Assembly (NCBI GenBank): GCA_905331475.1 | Contig: CAJNYU010004611.1 | Location: 1 to 64,000, forward strand | Reading direction: 5' to 3' | DNA length: 64,000 nt | Source of the DNA: Rotaria socialis | Lineage: Eukaryota; Rotifera; Eurotatoria; Philodinida; Philodinidae | Part shown: one piece after another, positions 12,912 to 23,420 of the stretch | Layout of the letters: every line of letters starts with the position of its first letter | Position numbering within the stretch: position 1 is the stretch's first letter | Translations under genes and position numbers: made by a program | The notes under the pieces: generated by a model | Told to the model about the DNA's origin: nothing | The model's database searches: none | Seen by the model: the letters and a program-made list of their open reading frames with translations, nothing else

Positions 12912-15226
12912 TCAGGATAGATCATCTAAGCTGCTGTCATTTTCGCTGAAGTGTGTGCTGTCGTCGATGGCTCTGATCAATCGAGATGCAAAGAGCGGAT
13001 GATTATCGGTGGCAATAACAGCTGTGTTAACACCTAAGTGCCATAGAAGGGCTGTTATGTGAGAGCATATGTCGACTTCTCGTGCATCTGTAGAACAAGT
13101 GCAATACCATCCATCGATCGGCTGTTGCTTGTGGTGGTCGAATTGTACAGTAGCAATATGGTTCTTGTTGTTTGAGTGACGTGATTGAAATCGTGCTCGA
13201 ACTAAGTCATCGTGTTCATTACAAAGTTCAACGATAAATTCCATTTCTTCTTCATTTGTTTGAGACTGCCTGATGTGCTCGATGATGTCAGACTTTGCCA
13301 TCCTGATTTGATAAGAACCTTAACAAGCAGAAAACGCTTAAAATACTAAAAGTGATTAGTTTTAATGTTACCAAATGTAAGATCACCAATGTTTTCTTCG
13401 GTCAGTGGTGGAAATTGAAAATTGGCAGCGTTGTGCTTTGACCAATGTAGTGATGTTGTACCCGTGTGTTTCGCAAGCCTTTCCTGTAATCGATTTTCAG
13501 TTGTTAGCATTTCACGCCTCTGCATTGCAATTTCTCCGCCATTCTCGATGTCTTTCACAGCTGGGTATTGGTACTTGTTAATAAGCGCACAAATGATATC
13601 TAAATAGTCGCTAATAAACCGTGGGGTCTAGTTTTGAATGATTTGAGCCATGAATTTCCACTGCTTTATCTTTCCATTAACTAAATTATGAAAACATCGA
13701 TAAAATAATAGTATTTATGGGCTGTTGTTCCGCTGTAAATTGTGTAGTTTAAATCTTACCACTTTCAATAACCCATCGGTTCTTCGTAACGAATCAAGTT
13801 CGATTAGCTTCATCAGCAGGGAGCTGCTTTTCATTATATAGAAAACCATGCATAGCAACTTGAAGACCAAGTCGATTTCGCGTGTTAACAGTATCACGAA
13901 ACTGTAATATTACAAACAATTATCAACAACCCTATAGGTTCGACTCTTACCCCACGATCTAATACCAGTACGTCATTATTGCGAAGTCAAGACAACACCC
14001 TATTGTTCATTGTTAAGCATACAGTGCTTCAGAATAGCTGCATCGTTGTTTAATGAACCCGTGAGAAATGGCCCTGTGGAACTGATGATATAACCATCCT
14101 ATCAGATAAAAACTTGTTCAGTGAAATATGGATATCTTTGTTCAAAGCAATCAAAAATTGTCTCTTGTCAACGAACGTTATTCTCACTTCTTATTAATCA
14201 GTAAAAATCTTCTGGTGAAATTCTGAACTTTCGCCGATACTTACACTAGCAGCTATAATCATAGGCTTCACAAGATGCCGGTTTGTGCTGATTATATGTG
14301 CGCCGTTGGAACTCATTATTTGATGGTTTTTGACAGAAAAAGTAAGTTCCATCTGCAATAAGAACCACTTGGTCTTGGTCATTAGTAAGAAGTTCTGCTG
14401 CCACCGTCGTTTGATGTTGAGCAAAAATGATCTCTTTTGATACGTGTTAAAAGCCAACGCGATAGGGTACGAAATCTTGCATGAGGGCTACTCGTACTTG
14501 ATGACAGATGCGAGAGACACTTCGTTTGGATGCTAATCGAAATACACAAGCGAGAATTGCGCATAGTAGTTAACTTATCCAGCAAATCATTAAAATGATC
14601 TAAAGTTCCAAATAGACAAACTGAGAAGCTTATTCGAAACAATTAAATAAAGTACCTCGATCAAGTGCAGTAATGGTTTTATAGGTTTCATTGTCAAGAG
14701 CTCCTGGGTCATCGAAATAAAGCGAACCAGCATGCTTGAGAGCCAAACAAAAATTATCAATCAATTTCTCTACATTATGTTTATTCAGAAGAATATCATC
14801 AACTTTGGATTGTTTCACTGATTGTCGGGTTTCATATGACAGATATCCTTTGTAAAGACGGTTGGAACAACAGCGCGCATCTTTTGGTACCCAAATGCTC
14901 CTACTAAGGAGAATCATTGTCCGTTGTTCATCAGATTTCTTCTTTCTCACTTTCCATGTCCTCGTTATCCGTCACGATATCAGTATCGACTTCCATTGGT
15001 TTATAGAAAAAAAAAAGATTCAGGAATAAGATCAAGTTGAGAAACTTACTATAGGCTCTTCATTCTCTTGCGGGTCCGTTTTATTTACTGGTACATCAAG
15101 GTGATCGAAATCATTTTGCATAGCTTTTCGCCATCGATCATACCGTCTTCGACAAGTCCCACAAACAGAGTCATCAGGATTGATTTGTCCCTTGCACCAG
15201 AAACATCGATAACGCTCTTCACGAGG
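12912..15226 (-). pseudogene. decayed DDE (PIF/Harbinger/IS4EU-like) transposase with SWIM zinc finger
   Basis: Reading the minus strand from ATG at 15226, an N-terminal CxxC...CxxC zinc finger (CFWCKGQ...CGTCRRRYDRW) comes first. A helical region follows (MRNSRLCIS-like and others), and then the DDE_Tnp_4 core. The first Asp is in IADGTYFFCQKPSN (~14345), the second in DVLVLDRGFRDT (~13960/13900) and the Glu in KNRWVIES (~13765). The C-terminal exon encodes a SWIM finger, WYCTCSTD...DICSHITALLWHLG (~13030-13120). Introns are conserved: for example GTAAGT at ~14243 to AG before DGYIISSTGP; one after LDRG; one splitting ESVNGKIKQW; and one before the SWIM exon (~13302-13372). In-frame stops (after ADEANRT, after AQIIQN, near CMLNNEQ) and frameshifts show it is no longer functional. 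It would once have cut and pasted a DNA transposon; the termini are not identified. Confidence 0.75.
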
Positions 15227-15294
15227 CATTATATAAGAATGAAAATGAATGTATGAATGAAATATACAAATGTACCAGTGTATTTCGATTTACT

Positions 15295-15435
15295 CTTGAT
15301 GTGCGTGTCGTTCACCGCGTGATCACCACTGATTATAACTAAAGGGTCAGTCATGACATTAGAGATGAGCGCATGAGTGACAGTGTGGATGAATGCGTTG
15401 ACAGTAGGATGGATCAACGCGTGGGTGTACACATG
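15295..15435. repeat. ~21-bp imperfect tandem repeats, GCGTGAGTG-like
   Basis: Related units such as GATGAGCGCATGAGTGACAGT, GGATGAATGCGTTGACAGTAG and GGATCAACGCGTGGGTGTACA follow each other at about 21-bp spacing, just upstream of the transposase start. They may be subterminal transposase-binding repeats of the same transposon; that is inference. Confidence 0.45.
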
Positions 15436-16019
15436 ATTAACAAAAAAACTAAGAATATGAATATGCACGAAACGCATTCCATCTATGTCTATTAGACAGA
15501 TCCGTTCAAGAATGGAGAACTTTCAAAATGTAGCTTCTTGTCTTGCAACGAACGAGTTTCGATACACCTGTAACACCGTAGACCTTCAGATAGACCACAA
15601 CATCGCCTAGAAGAACTTTAACAGAACATTGCCAATTTTGCAGCTATATCTCACCGCTACCCGTTTTCAACCAACGAAACTAATGTGAAGCGACCGGTTT
15701 GAATACTTTGCTGAAGTAAGCTGCTGTTTCTGCAATATCTAATATTTTCTGGTCATATCCCGAACCTTTTATTCCTTCCTTTTTGGCAACCACATATATA
15801 GAACCATGCAAATTGTTTCACCCAAAGCAAAGTATGTCCTGAACATATACCCCAAAGATAGCATCTATCACAAAACAGTTCTACACAGACTATCTTGATT
15901 TTAGCTGCCAGCCATTACGTTCACTTCTTCAATTCGGAAATAGTATCATTTTGTAGAACTTTTCAAGCTCTGCCGATTGAGATAGTTTTCCAAGTTTTTG
16001 GAAGACTATTTTCTTAGCG

Positions 16020-16271
16020 ATGGTAGGCGAATTCATTTTAGATATCTATATAAGTGCTCTATTAAGTCACGCTGTATATTTGATCTATGAAATGTTTATA
16101 AAACCCTTTATTTTCGAAGTAGAAATAATCACCGCATTTGTTTTGGTAATTTCGTGCATTTTTTCAATATCTTCAAAGGCAAAAATAAAATGGACCGATT
16201 TGGCTTCTTATGCGCCCCCTCCTTTTCTGAATCGAACTAGAGATACTAAGCCACCTGATGAGACTGACTAA
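16020..16271 (+). pseudogene. membrane-protein fragment, 83 codons
   Basis: An open frame after a TTTTCTTAG acceptor-like site encodes two hydrophobic segments (residues ~5-28 and ~38-52) and a short polar tail with APPPFLNRTRD. It looks like the last exon of a multi-pass membrane protein (for example an acyltransferase-3-type protein), but the upstream 500 bp shows no matching exons. Identity is uncertain, and it may not be expressed. Confidence 0.25.
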
Positions 16272-16303
16272 GCATCAGCCGAAACGCGTCGTGGTAGCTT
16301 CTT

Positions 16304-16318
16304 ACCCACCCACACCCT
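16304..16318. repeat. CCCACACCC motif, telomere-like
   Basis: ACCCACCCACACCCTCT directly follows the membrane-protein fragment. It shares the CCCACA unit of the other sites but has no pairing arm nearby. Confidence 0.3.
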
Positions 16319-16802
16319 CTATACTCATTTTTATAGGTTAAACCTTCAAATTTTTATCTTAAAACTCGATCATGGTAAAAAAAATTAGTGAAACCTTCAA
16401 TTTCACAATTAGTCAACAATGTAAAACAATCTTGTTTAATTGACAACTAGTTTTCTTCTTGGTCGTAAATAGGAAGGATTCGTTTGACGCTCATAATCTC
16501 TGATCGGTCTCTAATTTTCAAATTTCGTGGTTTAAATAAGACTTGTATGCATTGATTCAGCTGAAAGGAGTAATTTTTATGATTGAATGAAATTATTTTT
16601 CATTGAATTAAAATAACTATTTGGAGTAAACTAATTCATAAAATAAATTCGATTACAGTGTCTCGTTGGTTCCTCCGCGTAGAACAAATGATGATGAGAA
16701 TTACACTGGTTTCAGTTTATTATTGAACCTGTAGCAAATAGGGTTATAACTAAAAAGAAAGAGTCAAAATAAGTCAATGCTGTAATTGTTCACGAGTTCA
16801 AA

Positions 16803-17122
16803 TTAGGTTGCAACATTAGTGCACACTTTCCAACAGCCACAAGCTGGTTGACAACATTTTTGTTTCTTTGGACATTGTTCATCAGTTGTGCAACATGGAG
16901 GCTTGGCGTTTTTGCAACTGTCATTTATCATCATAGGACATTTTATCATGCACCTTATTAGATGCACAGGACATTGACCTAAGTGATCACAAATTTTGAT
17001 AAATGATGAACCAAATATATCTTACCGGGATGGACCTTAATGACATTTGTCTTATTTTGAGCAGCGGCTATGAATGTTACATAGATCAATACAATTAGAA
17101 GGAGAACTAGAAAGAAACGCAT
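16803..17122 (-). CDS. secreted WAP-type (four-disulfide core) small protein
   Basis: Two exons, 17122-17026 and 16978-16803, separated by a 47-bp GTAAGA..AG intron, give 90 residues. Residues 1-21 (MRFFLVLLLIVLIYVTFIAA) are a clear signal peptide. The mature part starts near QNKTNV. It has the WAP signature GQCP, then CCTTDEQCPKKQKCCQPACG with the closing C, which matches C-x-x-D-x-x-C-x4-KCC-x3-CG. WAP proteins act outside the cell as protease inhibitors or antimicrobial peptides. There are 12 cysteines in ~55 mature residues, more than the canonical eight. The CGCWKVC ending deviates from CGxxC. A TATA box lies ~55 bp upstream. The gene is too short and too split to appear as one long reading frame, but phase, signal peptide and motif agree. 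Confidence 0.8.
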
Positions 17123-17172
17123 CTTGTACGAATTTGAATCAAGTGAATATGAATAATGAGAAGAACGGTTGC

Positions 17173-17181
17173 TTATATATA
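17173..17181 (-). promoter_or_regulatory. TATA box of the WAP-protein gene
   Basis: On the minus strand TATATATAA lies ~52-60 bp upstream of the ATG at 17122, leaving room for a start site and a ~25-nt leader. It is the best core promoter match in this region. Confidence 0.5.
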
Positions 17182-17448
17182 CTGCCTATTCTTCTCTCGA
17201 AAAACATTTGGCTTTTGCACTTCGGTGTAGGCAATGGGTAAACAATAATCCATTGATACGCAATAATTTAATAGTGTACTTTTTCTTAATGATTGTGCAT
17301 CTACAGCTAATGGCACCAACAATCAATTCGCAATGACAGGCAATCAATACAATATTTTCTATTATACCAGTGTTCTCGAGAGAGCAATTTTTTTGTAAAT
17401 GATTCTTAATATCCTAAAATATGTTTGGTTATAGGATAATGTTTTTTA

Positions 17449-17505
17449 GAGTGTGGGTGATTCTTGTATTGTATTGCCTACTCTCACATCCATAGTCACT
17501 CACAG
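17449..17505. repeat. TGTGGG-like imperfect hairpin
   Basis: GAGTGTGGGTGA (17449-17460) faces ACTCTCACATCC and CACTCACAG (17479-17505), which can pair imperfectly. Located ~330 bp upstream of the WAP gene. Confidence 0.35.
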
Positions 17506-17509
17506 TATG

Positions 17510-18345
17510 CTTCAACACAATATTTTCCGAGGATATACTAAAAGATTTTGGTAATTGATGTTTCTCGAACTAAAAAATCCCCGCACCACAAACAGAATAC
17601 CTCATCATGAAGTTCTCATATATTTTAGTAGCAGATCAAGTATAGTATACTACTAGAAAAATAATTCAGGAATAATCAGAAGGGAGCTTTTTATCTCTCG
17701 ATCAACGTTTGCAAAGCATTGGTCCATAACAGATTGTCGATTACTGTTGTTGTTCTATGATTGTTACCAACATTGAAGTCAATTCTTCAGCCTCAAGAGA
17801 GCAATGTTTTTCATTTGATCTTCACATTTCATGTAATCCTTCAATGATTCACGCAGAAGATTCATTCTCATCTAAAGTAGAATCTTATTAGCAATCAAAT
17901 CTGATCGAACTACATATGACTTTTAACATAACAAAGAAATTTTACTTAAACAAAAACTTTTTCTTCGAATGTTAATATTACAACTAAAAAACTCGGTCGA
18001 ACGTCATTCAATACAGTTCATGGAGCTCTATTTACAGTATAAAATTCATAGTATTCGGTTAAAGTATCGATATTCCAGAAATGGTTTATAGTCCCGTAAC
18101 ACTGTAACAAAAAAGGACCCTAAATTTTGAGTGCTCTCACTTAACCTTGAATTTCCTGCGAAAGGCAACCTCTGTGTAAAATGTTCCTGGCATCAATCTT
18201 GTAGAGCACAAAATGAACTTTCGAACGATAAAAAAAATTTCCCTAGATATTACTATTCGTATAAAAATTGAAAAAAATCAAAAGTAACGTTGTGAAACGT
18301 TTTCCGTCGTTGCGACGCATTAAGTTTTTTTCACTGTTTAAGGTA
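17510..18345. other. intergenic region without recognised features
   Basis: AT-rich sequence with no protein, RNA gene or repeat that I can recognise. Confidence 0.5.
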
Positions 18346-18755
18346 GCTAGCTTGTTTAGAATGAGTTGAATTTTAGAGATCTTAATCTTTGATGTATGGG
18401 TCATCTTTTCATGCAAGAATCAGGTGGGTCTATAAAATTGTCACGACCTGACCTCTATTATCATTCTTGTTTGTCCATATATATATACAGTGTGGTGCAT
18501 AATTATAAGACCACTTGTTCTCAAATTAAACTAAGTGAAATGAGCCATATTTTTAGTGATTTCACATAGATGAGACATAAGAATAACGCTATAAAATTTT
18601 CAAGCGGNGCTAGCTTGTTTAGACTGAGGTTAATTTTAGAGATCTTAATCTTTGATGTATGGGTCATCTTTTCATGCAAGAATCAGGTGGGTCTATAAAA
18701 TTGTCACGACCTGACCTCTATTATCATTCTTGTTTGTCCATATATATATATATAT
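18346..18755. repeat. direct duplication (~143 bp) around a Tc1/mariner end and an N
   Basis: The segment GCTAGCTTGTTTAGA... through TTGTTTGTCCATATATA occurs at 18346-18488 and again at 18609-18755 with few differences. An ambiguous base (N) at 18608 precedes the second copy. Between them, starting inside the TA run of copy 1, is ACAGTGTGGTGCATAATTAT (18487 on), a typical Tc1/mariner terminal sequence, with ~115 bp of interior. The simplest reading is two alleles, with and without the transposon, joined in the assembly. A genuine tandem duplication is the alternative. Confidence 0.6.
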
Positions 18756-18964
18756 TGTCATACATTGTCGTTTCTGTGTTTTCCTTTTTGTTTACATTTA
18801 TACTTCACTTAGTAAAAATAAACATGGTAGATATTGCACATATATCGAACTCACAAACATAAATGTTTCTATTTGGTGGTGCAGTATCTTACAGTGATGA
18901 CAGCGATGTTCGAGGAACCTTCTTTGCGCAAGGAGTGTGCCGTTAAGGGAATTACTGATTATAA

Positions 18965-19640
18965 TTCTCATGGCTGCCAATACTCGATCAAAACAACAAC
19001 TTTAAAATGAATCTAATTCTATTTTGGAATTTACTAATGTTCCATCATTAACACAATCAATCGAAGATTCTGATGGTACTCATAAGAACGAATCTACCAA
19101 AATTGTTTTATCTACGTTAGATAAATGGGATGCTTATCGACAATACGAACAACAGCAATTAGTATCAATTAAATTGCTAACACAGGATGAAACATCGAAT
19201 ATACGTAGATCAATGGTTATTAGATTTGAATCAACTATACGAAGATTTACGATACCTCACGTCATCCCGTATCTGGCAAACTATTAGTTATTTACAAGAT
19301 GAGGAACGGTGTTGGTATGAACAAGAAAAAACACGAAATCGAAAATAATTGGCAATATTTTTTCAAGATGTTGAAACAACATATTTATGATCGATTAAAA
19401 GTTAATATTAATCCTTCAAAAGATCATCAGTTATCGTTTGTTAATGATAAGACGCGAACGGAGCAATTTTCTTCCATTAAGTCTTCATCCATCGAAATTA
19501 ATTGCTCATTATCATCATCTTTTTTCATCGCTATGGCGAGAAAAATAATTAAATCTCCATCAAACTTTCGTGGTGCAAAAGACGATGTTATTGAATGGTT
19601 AGAAAAAATAGAGCAACGATTTACAATCCCAGATGACCAA
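18965..19640 (+). pseudogene. LTR-retrotransposon gag-like remnant
   Basis: Protein-like sequence runs in shifting frames. It begins MAANTRSKQQ near 18970, then FTNVPSLTQSIEDSDGTHKN (19027 on), a block with DLNQLYEDLRYLTSSRIWQT in another frame (~19220), and finally SPSNFRGAKDDVIEWLEKIE (~19556-19615). The last block is the hallmark start of a retrotransposon capsid-type gag domain. Stops and frameshifts between blocks show it is dead. It is cut off at ~19640 by the GACTAGTC-rich repeat, and no reverse transcriptase follows. Confidence 0.55.
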
Positions 19641-20610
19641 AAGACTAGTCTTTTTTCTAGACAAGTCGGCCCGCCCAGTCTAGTCTTTTTCTCAAAAAGT
19701 CCTAGTACATGACTAGTCTGAAATCCTGTATAGTCCATAGTGCCCGTCCAGACTATGAAAGTGACTGGAGTCATTCTATTTGCCATGCGTAATCTTTTTC
19801 GAAAAAAGCCTAGGCATGATGTACCATCCTGACGCCCGTCAAAAATATGATTCTAAATAAAAGTAAGAGCGTCCATGACGCTTTACATGACGAGTTGTGG
19901 TCTTATATAATGACGAGATCCTGACTAGTCTAAACTGAAATATTTTATGACTACAACTAGATTCGAACACACATACCAACTATTACTTACCCATCGTTCA
20001 GACCATTGAGCCATTTGATCGAGAGATCAATTTATCAGTATNTATTCAACAATTTTTTTCCTTCTAATATTTATTTAGATAATTCAGAATTCGGACTGAC
20101 GGTGTACTTAAAAAATAGAATAATCTTTACGAACATACAACAGTTTATATTAGCCTAGGAACAATCCTTTTAACTGCCATTAAAGGTATTTTCGGGTAGT
20201 GAGAATCAGTTTCCATCAAGTGATTTCTGCACGCATGGTATATGGAAAACACTCATTTGTGTTTTACAATATATACATAGACATAAGGCTTATTGTATTA
20301 TGGACTGCCGTCAAAACGCCAGTCTGATTTTTAATAGTATTATAAGTGTCTCTAATGTTTGAATCTAACTTTCTTCTCCCTTTTTACAATATTTTCCCCT
20401 GCTATGGACTAGCCCAGGTGAGGGTAAATGAATAAACAGACCAGTTTAAACGGGTAAAAGGACATACGGACTAGTCACAATGATGCTTTAGAATATATTG
20501 GACTAATCTAGATGAGGGTAAGTGGACAAGCGGACTAGTCAGAGCGATGCTCTGCAATATCGTGGACCAGTCCAGACGGGGAAAAGGACATACAGACGTG
20601 ATTCTGGAAT
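19640..20610. repeat. GACTAGTC-rich repeat element
   Basis: The octamer GACTAGTC or close variants recur throughout (19642, 19712, 19922, 20471, 20535 and others), often as GGACTAGTC or its complement. Between about 20403 and 20600, three diverged copies of a ~65-bp unit follow each other (GGACTAxTCxAGAxGAGGGTAA...GACAAGCGGACTAGTCA...GCAATAT). The block separates a gag-like remnant from other remnant sequence and so looks inserted. Its exact ends and class are not established. An N is present at 20042. Confidence 0.5.
19950..20024 (-). repeat. tRNA-derived SINE or tRNA pseudogene
   Basis: On the minus strand TGGCTCAATGGTC (20013-20001) matches the Pol III A box. GTTCGAATC (~19969-19960), ~40 bases further on, matches the B box. 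The stems of a tRNA cloverleaf pair poorly, so this is not a functional tRNA. It is more likely the head of a SINE or an old tRNA copy inside the repeat block. Confidence 0.35.
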
Positions 20611-20829
20611 AATCTGCGAGCAATAGCAGAATCTATTACTTATGATATGTGCTGTGGTTTTATATGGATAACATCATTCGTATAAACAGTACGATACCGT
20701 GCGGCGAGAATTTTTTCAAAGTGTTCAATATTGAGAAGAAATGTTTGTGACACAAATGTGATTTTTCTAGACGTTTTAGAAATTAATACTATATCAAATA
20801 ATTGTTGTATACTTGATGTTAGATATATA
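20611..20829. other. AT-rich spacer
   Basis: No recognised features between the GACTAGTC-rich block and the next coding remnant. Confidence 0.4.
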
Positions 20830-21003
20830 AATGCTCTTCTACAATATTGAAGACAAGGTAGATTTGTCCAGCAGATTGGATTTATTCATAGTAATATTAT
20901 TCAATTAATCGATGAAGCATCACTTTTTGGAAAAGATAATGTACGAGTAGAACATCTTCGACGTATGCAACAACTCATTTTACTTGAAGATCATTATATA
21001 TAT

Positions 21004-22564
21004 CCCAGGTTGGATAAAACCATCAGTAAACGACGATAATACGGCAAAATGCGATGTTCGTAACGGCTGATCGTTTGTGAATGATTGTATACGATCTTGA
21101 TACGGTGAAATACGATAGTATTTCCGATGATCGTATACGAAGCACCGTAAACGGCATTGTAACGGGCGCCGTAAACGGTACGTATTTTTGTCGTATCTGT
21201 AGAAGGCTGTCAGAAGACGCAAAACACACAATTCAATAGCAACAACGTTGCTCCTTAATTTCTGGATGAAAACTACCAAAAAAATTCTACATTTCCTAAG
21301 AAATCGACTTCAATAAACAATATAACATATAAATCCTCGATTGTGATGCCCCTATAGAAAATTGTTTCAATATGAAAATCTGCTTCAAATAAAATTTTGG
21401 GTACGGTTTAAAACACAGTTTAGAGGGTTTTACGGAGTTTTTATCGATTTTTTATTTTCCTTTTTTCTATTGATTCGTTCGAAACAATGATATGTAGAAA
21501 ATTCAAAAATATTTATAAGTTTGAAGAAGATATTTATTTGAATATTTCCAACTTCTCGGATTTTTGCTTTTCGTGAGTACGCAAGAGACTTTAGCAGCAT
21601 GATGACACTATCGACCTCTCTTTTCATTTAAAAAAACATAATGCCAAGTTTTTTTAATACTTTTTCGACAGGAAACTGTTTGTTATTTCTATTTTTAGAT
21701 TTATTATGCTTTGAAAAATTTATGAAATTTTTTTGTATATTTGCGTCTCTCGTTGCTTACTATTTCGACTTCCCATGTAACTTGTCCAATCATGGAAAAT
21801 AGGTGAAAGTTTAAATAACATAAATGTTTCTTCTTTTTTGTTTTAGTTTTTCTAATAAAAAATGCTTTTTTAAGACGAAGAAAAAAGGAATTCGAACATT
21901 GTAGTAGTTTATAGGCTTCGCCATCATACAACAGCAAGTTAATATGACGATTAAGCTGAAAATAAACTACCTATTTATGGCCGTAAATGGATCAAAATTC
22001 GGTCCGTAAACGATTACCATAACTTTCGTAAACGGCCGTATACCTCTCACCGTATACGGTACCCAGGAGAATGAATCCTAGCCTAGGATCCGATGAGTTC
22101 CGATCGGTTCCTATTGGAATCCGACGGAGCTCTTCGGAAGGCGCAGGGAAACTATCGGATTATCGTCGGATTCCTTGTTCCGGAATAGATATCGGATCCT
22201 AATATCGGAAACTAATAAAATCCGACAGTAACCGTCAATCTGAACCGGAATGCTTCGGATTTCATTGGTTCCGATAATCGGATATCATTGGAAATACGAC
22301 TGTCGGATCCGACATTGATTCCTCAACCAGGAATCCAACGGGATTTCGTCGGATGGTAGGACCCCATAGAGTCCGATGGGATTCGGTATCGGATTGATTC
22401 ACCTGGGTACGGGCAAATACGGCCGTATTACTGCCCCTGTTAAAACGGGAAATACGGTGCCGTAACGGGCCGTATTTTCATCGTATCGGTCGGAAACACC
22501 CCGCATTCTTGTCGTTTACGGCCGTAAACGACGCCGTAACGATATCCGTTTTGACCGACCTGGG
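21004..22564. mobile_element. CCCAGGTTGG-type non-autonomous element (1.56 kb) carrying a nested copy
   Basis: The ends CCCAGGTTGGATAAAACC and (inverse) CCCAGGTCGGTCAAAACGG form the terminal repeat. The subterminal regions are full of short inverted words such as TAAACGGCCGTATAC, CCGTAAACG and ATACGGCC, so much of each end can fold back on itself. The AT-rich middle (21260-21950) shows no transposase. A second element (22062-22407) is inserted near its right end. The element interrupts a coding frame. Confidence 0.65.
22062..22407. mobile_element. nested CCCAGG-type element (346 bp), GGATCCGA-rich
   Basis: The ends CCCAGGAGAATGAATCC and GGATTGATTCACCTGGG are inverted copies with few mismatches. 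TA flanks both sides, consistent with a 2-bp target duplication. The interior repeats TCGGATTCC/GGATCCGA-type words. Its insertion into the right arm of the surrounding element shows that it moved later. Confidence 0.65.
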
Positions 22565-22976
22565 CTCGATCTGATAATAATGTTAATTCAAATACACGTT
22601 CAACAGATGCTGGTGCTAGTCATTATTTGCCAAGTCAATCACCACCACCACATAATCGTGTTAAGGATGATTTTCCAAATGAATCAACAACAGTTGACCA
22701 TGATAATTATACTTCTGCTATTCAAACTACAGCAGATACTAGTCCTAATTATGGTATTTTAATTACACCACCACCACCACTACCAACGCATTCTACTAAT
22801 TATGATTTTTCAAAGAATCCATCAACAACAACAAGTGATCCTATTCATGATGATGATTTTCCACCTGAAACATAATCATCTGATGCTAATAATTAAATTA
22901 ATTGAGCAGAAAAAAAGAAAAAATAAGAAACTGTTTGAATACTCTATTGTCATACTGGACTTTTTCTGTCGTGTTT

Positions 22977-23296
22977 TTATTCATTGTATTTATCTTTATG
23001 ATTCAGTAAACATTTAACTAGAAAACTAATTGGTTTCGCAGACCGTTCTTTAGCAAGCTGAAACATTGCTTGAAGAAGAATTGGTACAACAGTTTGATCA
23101 AACTAAGCCCATGTTGGTAATATTGATAAATTAGTGTTAGATTTATCATCTGATTATTGCGAATTTGTATCATTTTCCTTTGATATATCAGCAGATGTAG
23201 TTGTCTTATCATTTGGTGCTTGTTGTTCATCTGAATTATCAGCTGTTTGAGCTGTCATTTGTTCTGATGATGATATACTTCCAACATTTTTTTCAT
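22977..23296 (-). pseudogene. DPY30: broken DPY30-domain gene copy
   Basis: The minus-strand exon begins after an AG at ~23297. It encodes a Ser/Thr/Asp/Glu-rich N-terminal part (SSSEQMTAQTADNSDEQQAP) and then a DPY-30 dimerisation helix pair: FDQTVVPILLQAMFQLAKER, followed by SAKPISFLVKCLL, the well-known L(P)T-x-x-YLDQTVVPILLQ..LAKERPPNPIEFLA signature. DPY30 is a subunit of SET1/MLL H3K4 methyltransferase complexes and of cilia proteins. Two in-frame stops break it: TAA at 23154-23156 before the domain and TAG at 23103-23105, at the position of the usual Tyr. So it is a pseudogene unless the base calls are wrong. An upstream exon could lie at ~23330-23420 but also has a stop. Confidence 0.7.
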
Positions 23297-23420
23297 CTGA
23301 TTACGATAAAATAAAGTTGATTGATTTATATTTAGCCCAAATGATGGTGTATTATCACGATAAATAATAGATACTTAAAAACGTGTACCATCATTATCTA
23401 GTGGTGTTAAAACCGGATAA

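Larger units (their letters stand above)
20830..22875 (+). pseudogene. coding remnant split by a nested transposable element
   Basis: Upstream of the insertion a continuous frame (20850-21003) encodes DEASLFGKDNVRVEHLRRMQ and neighbouring helical sequence. Downstream (22565-22875) a disordered Ser/Thr/Asn/Pro-rich tail continues, with SQSPPPHNRVKDDFP and a PPPPLPTHS block, to TAA at 22873-22875. The 1.56-kb CCCAGG-type element at 21004-22564 sits exactly between the two halves. I do not recognise the protein. Whether it is a host gene or a retroelement tail cannot be told from sequence alone. Confidence 0.45.
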
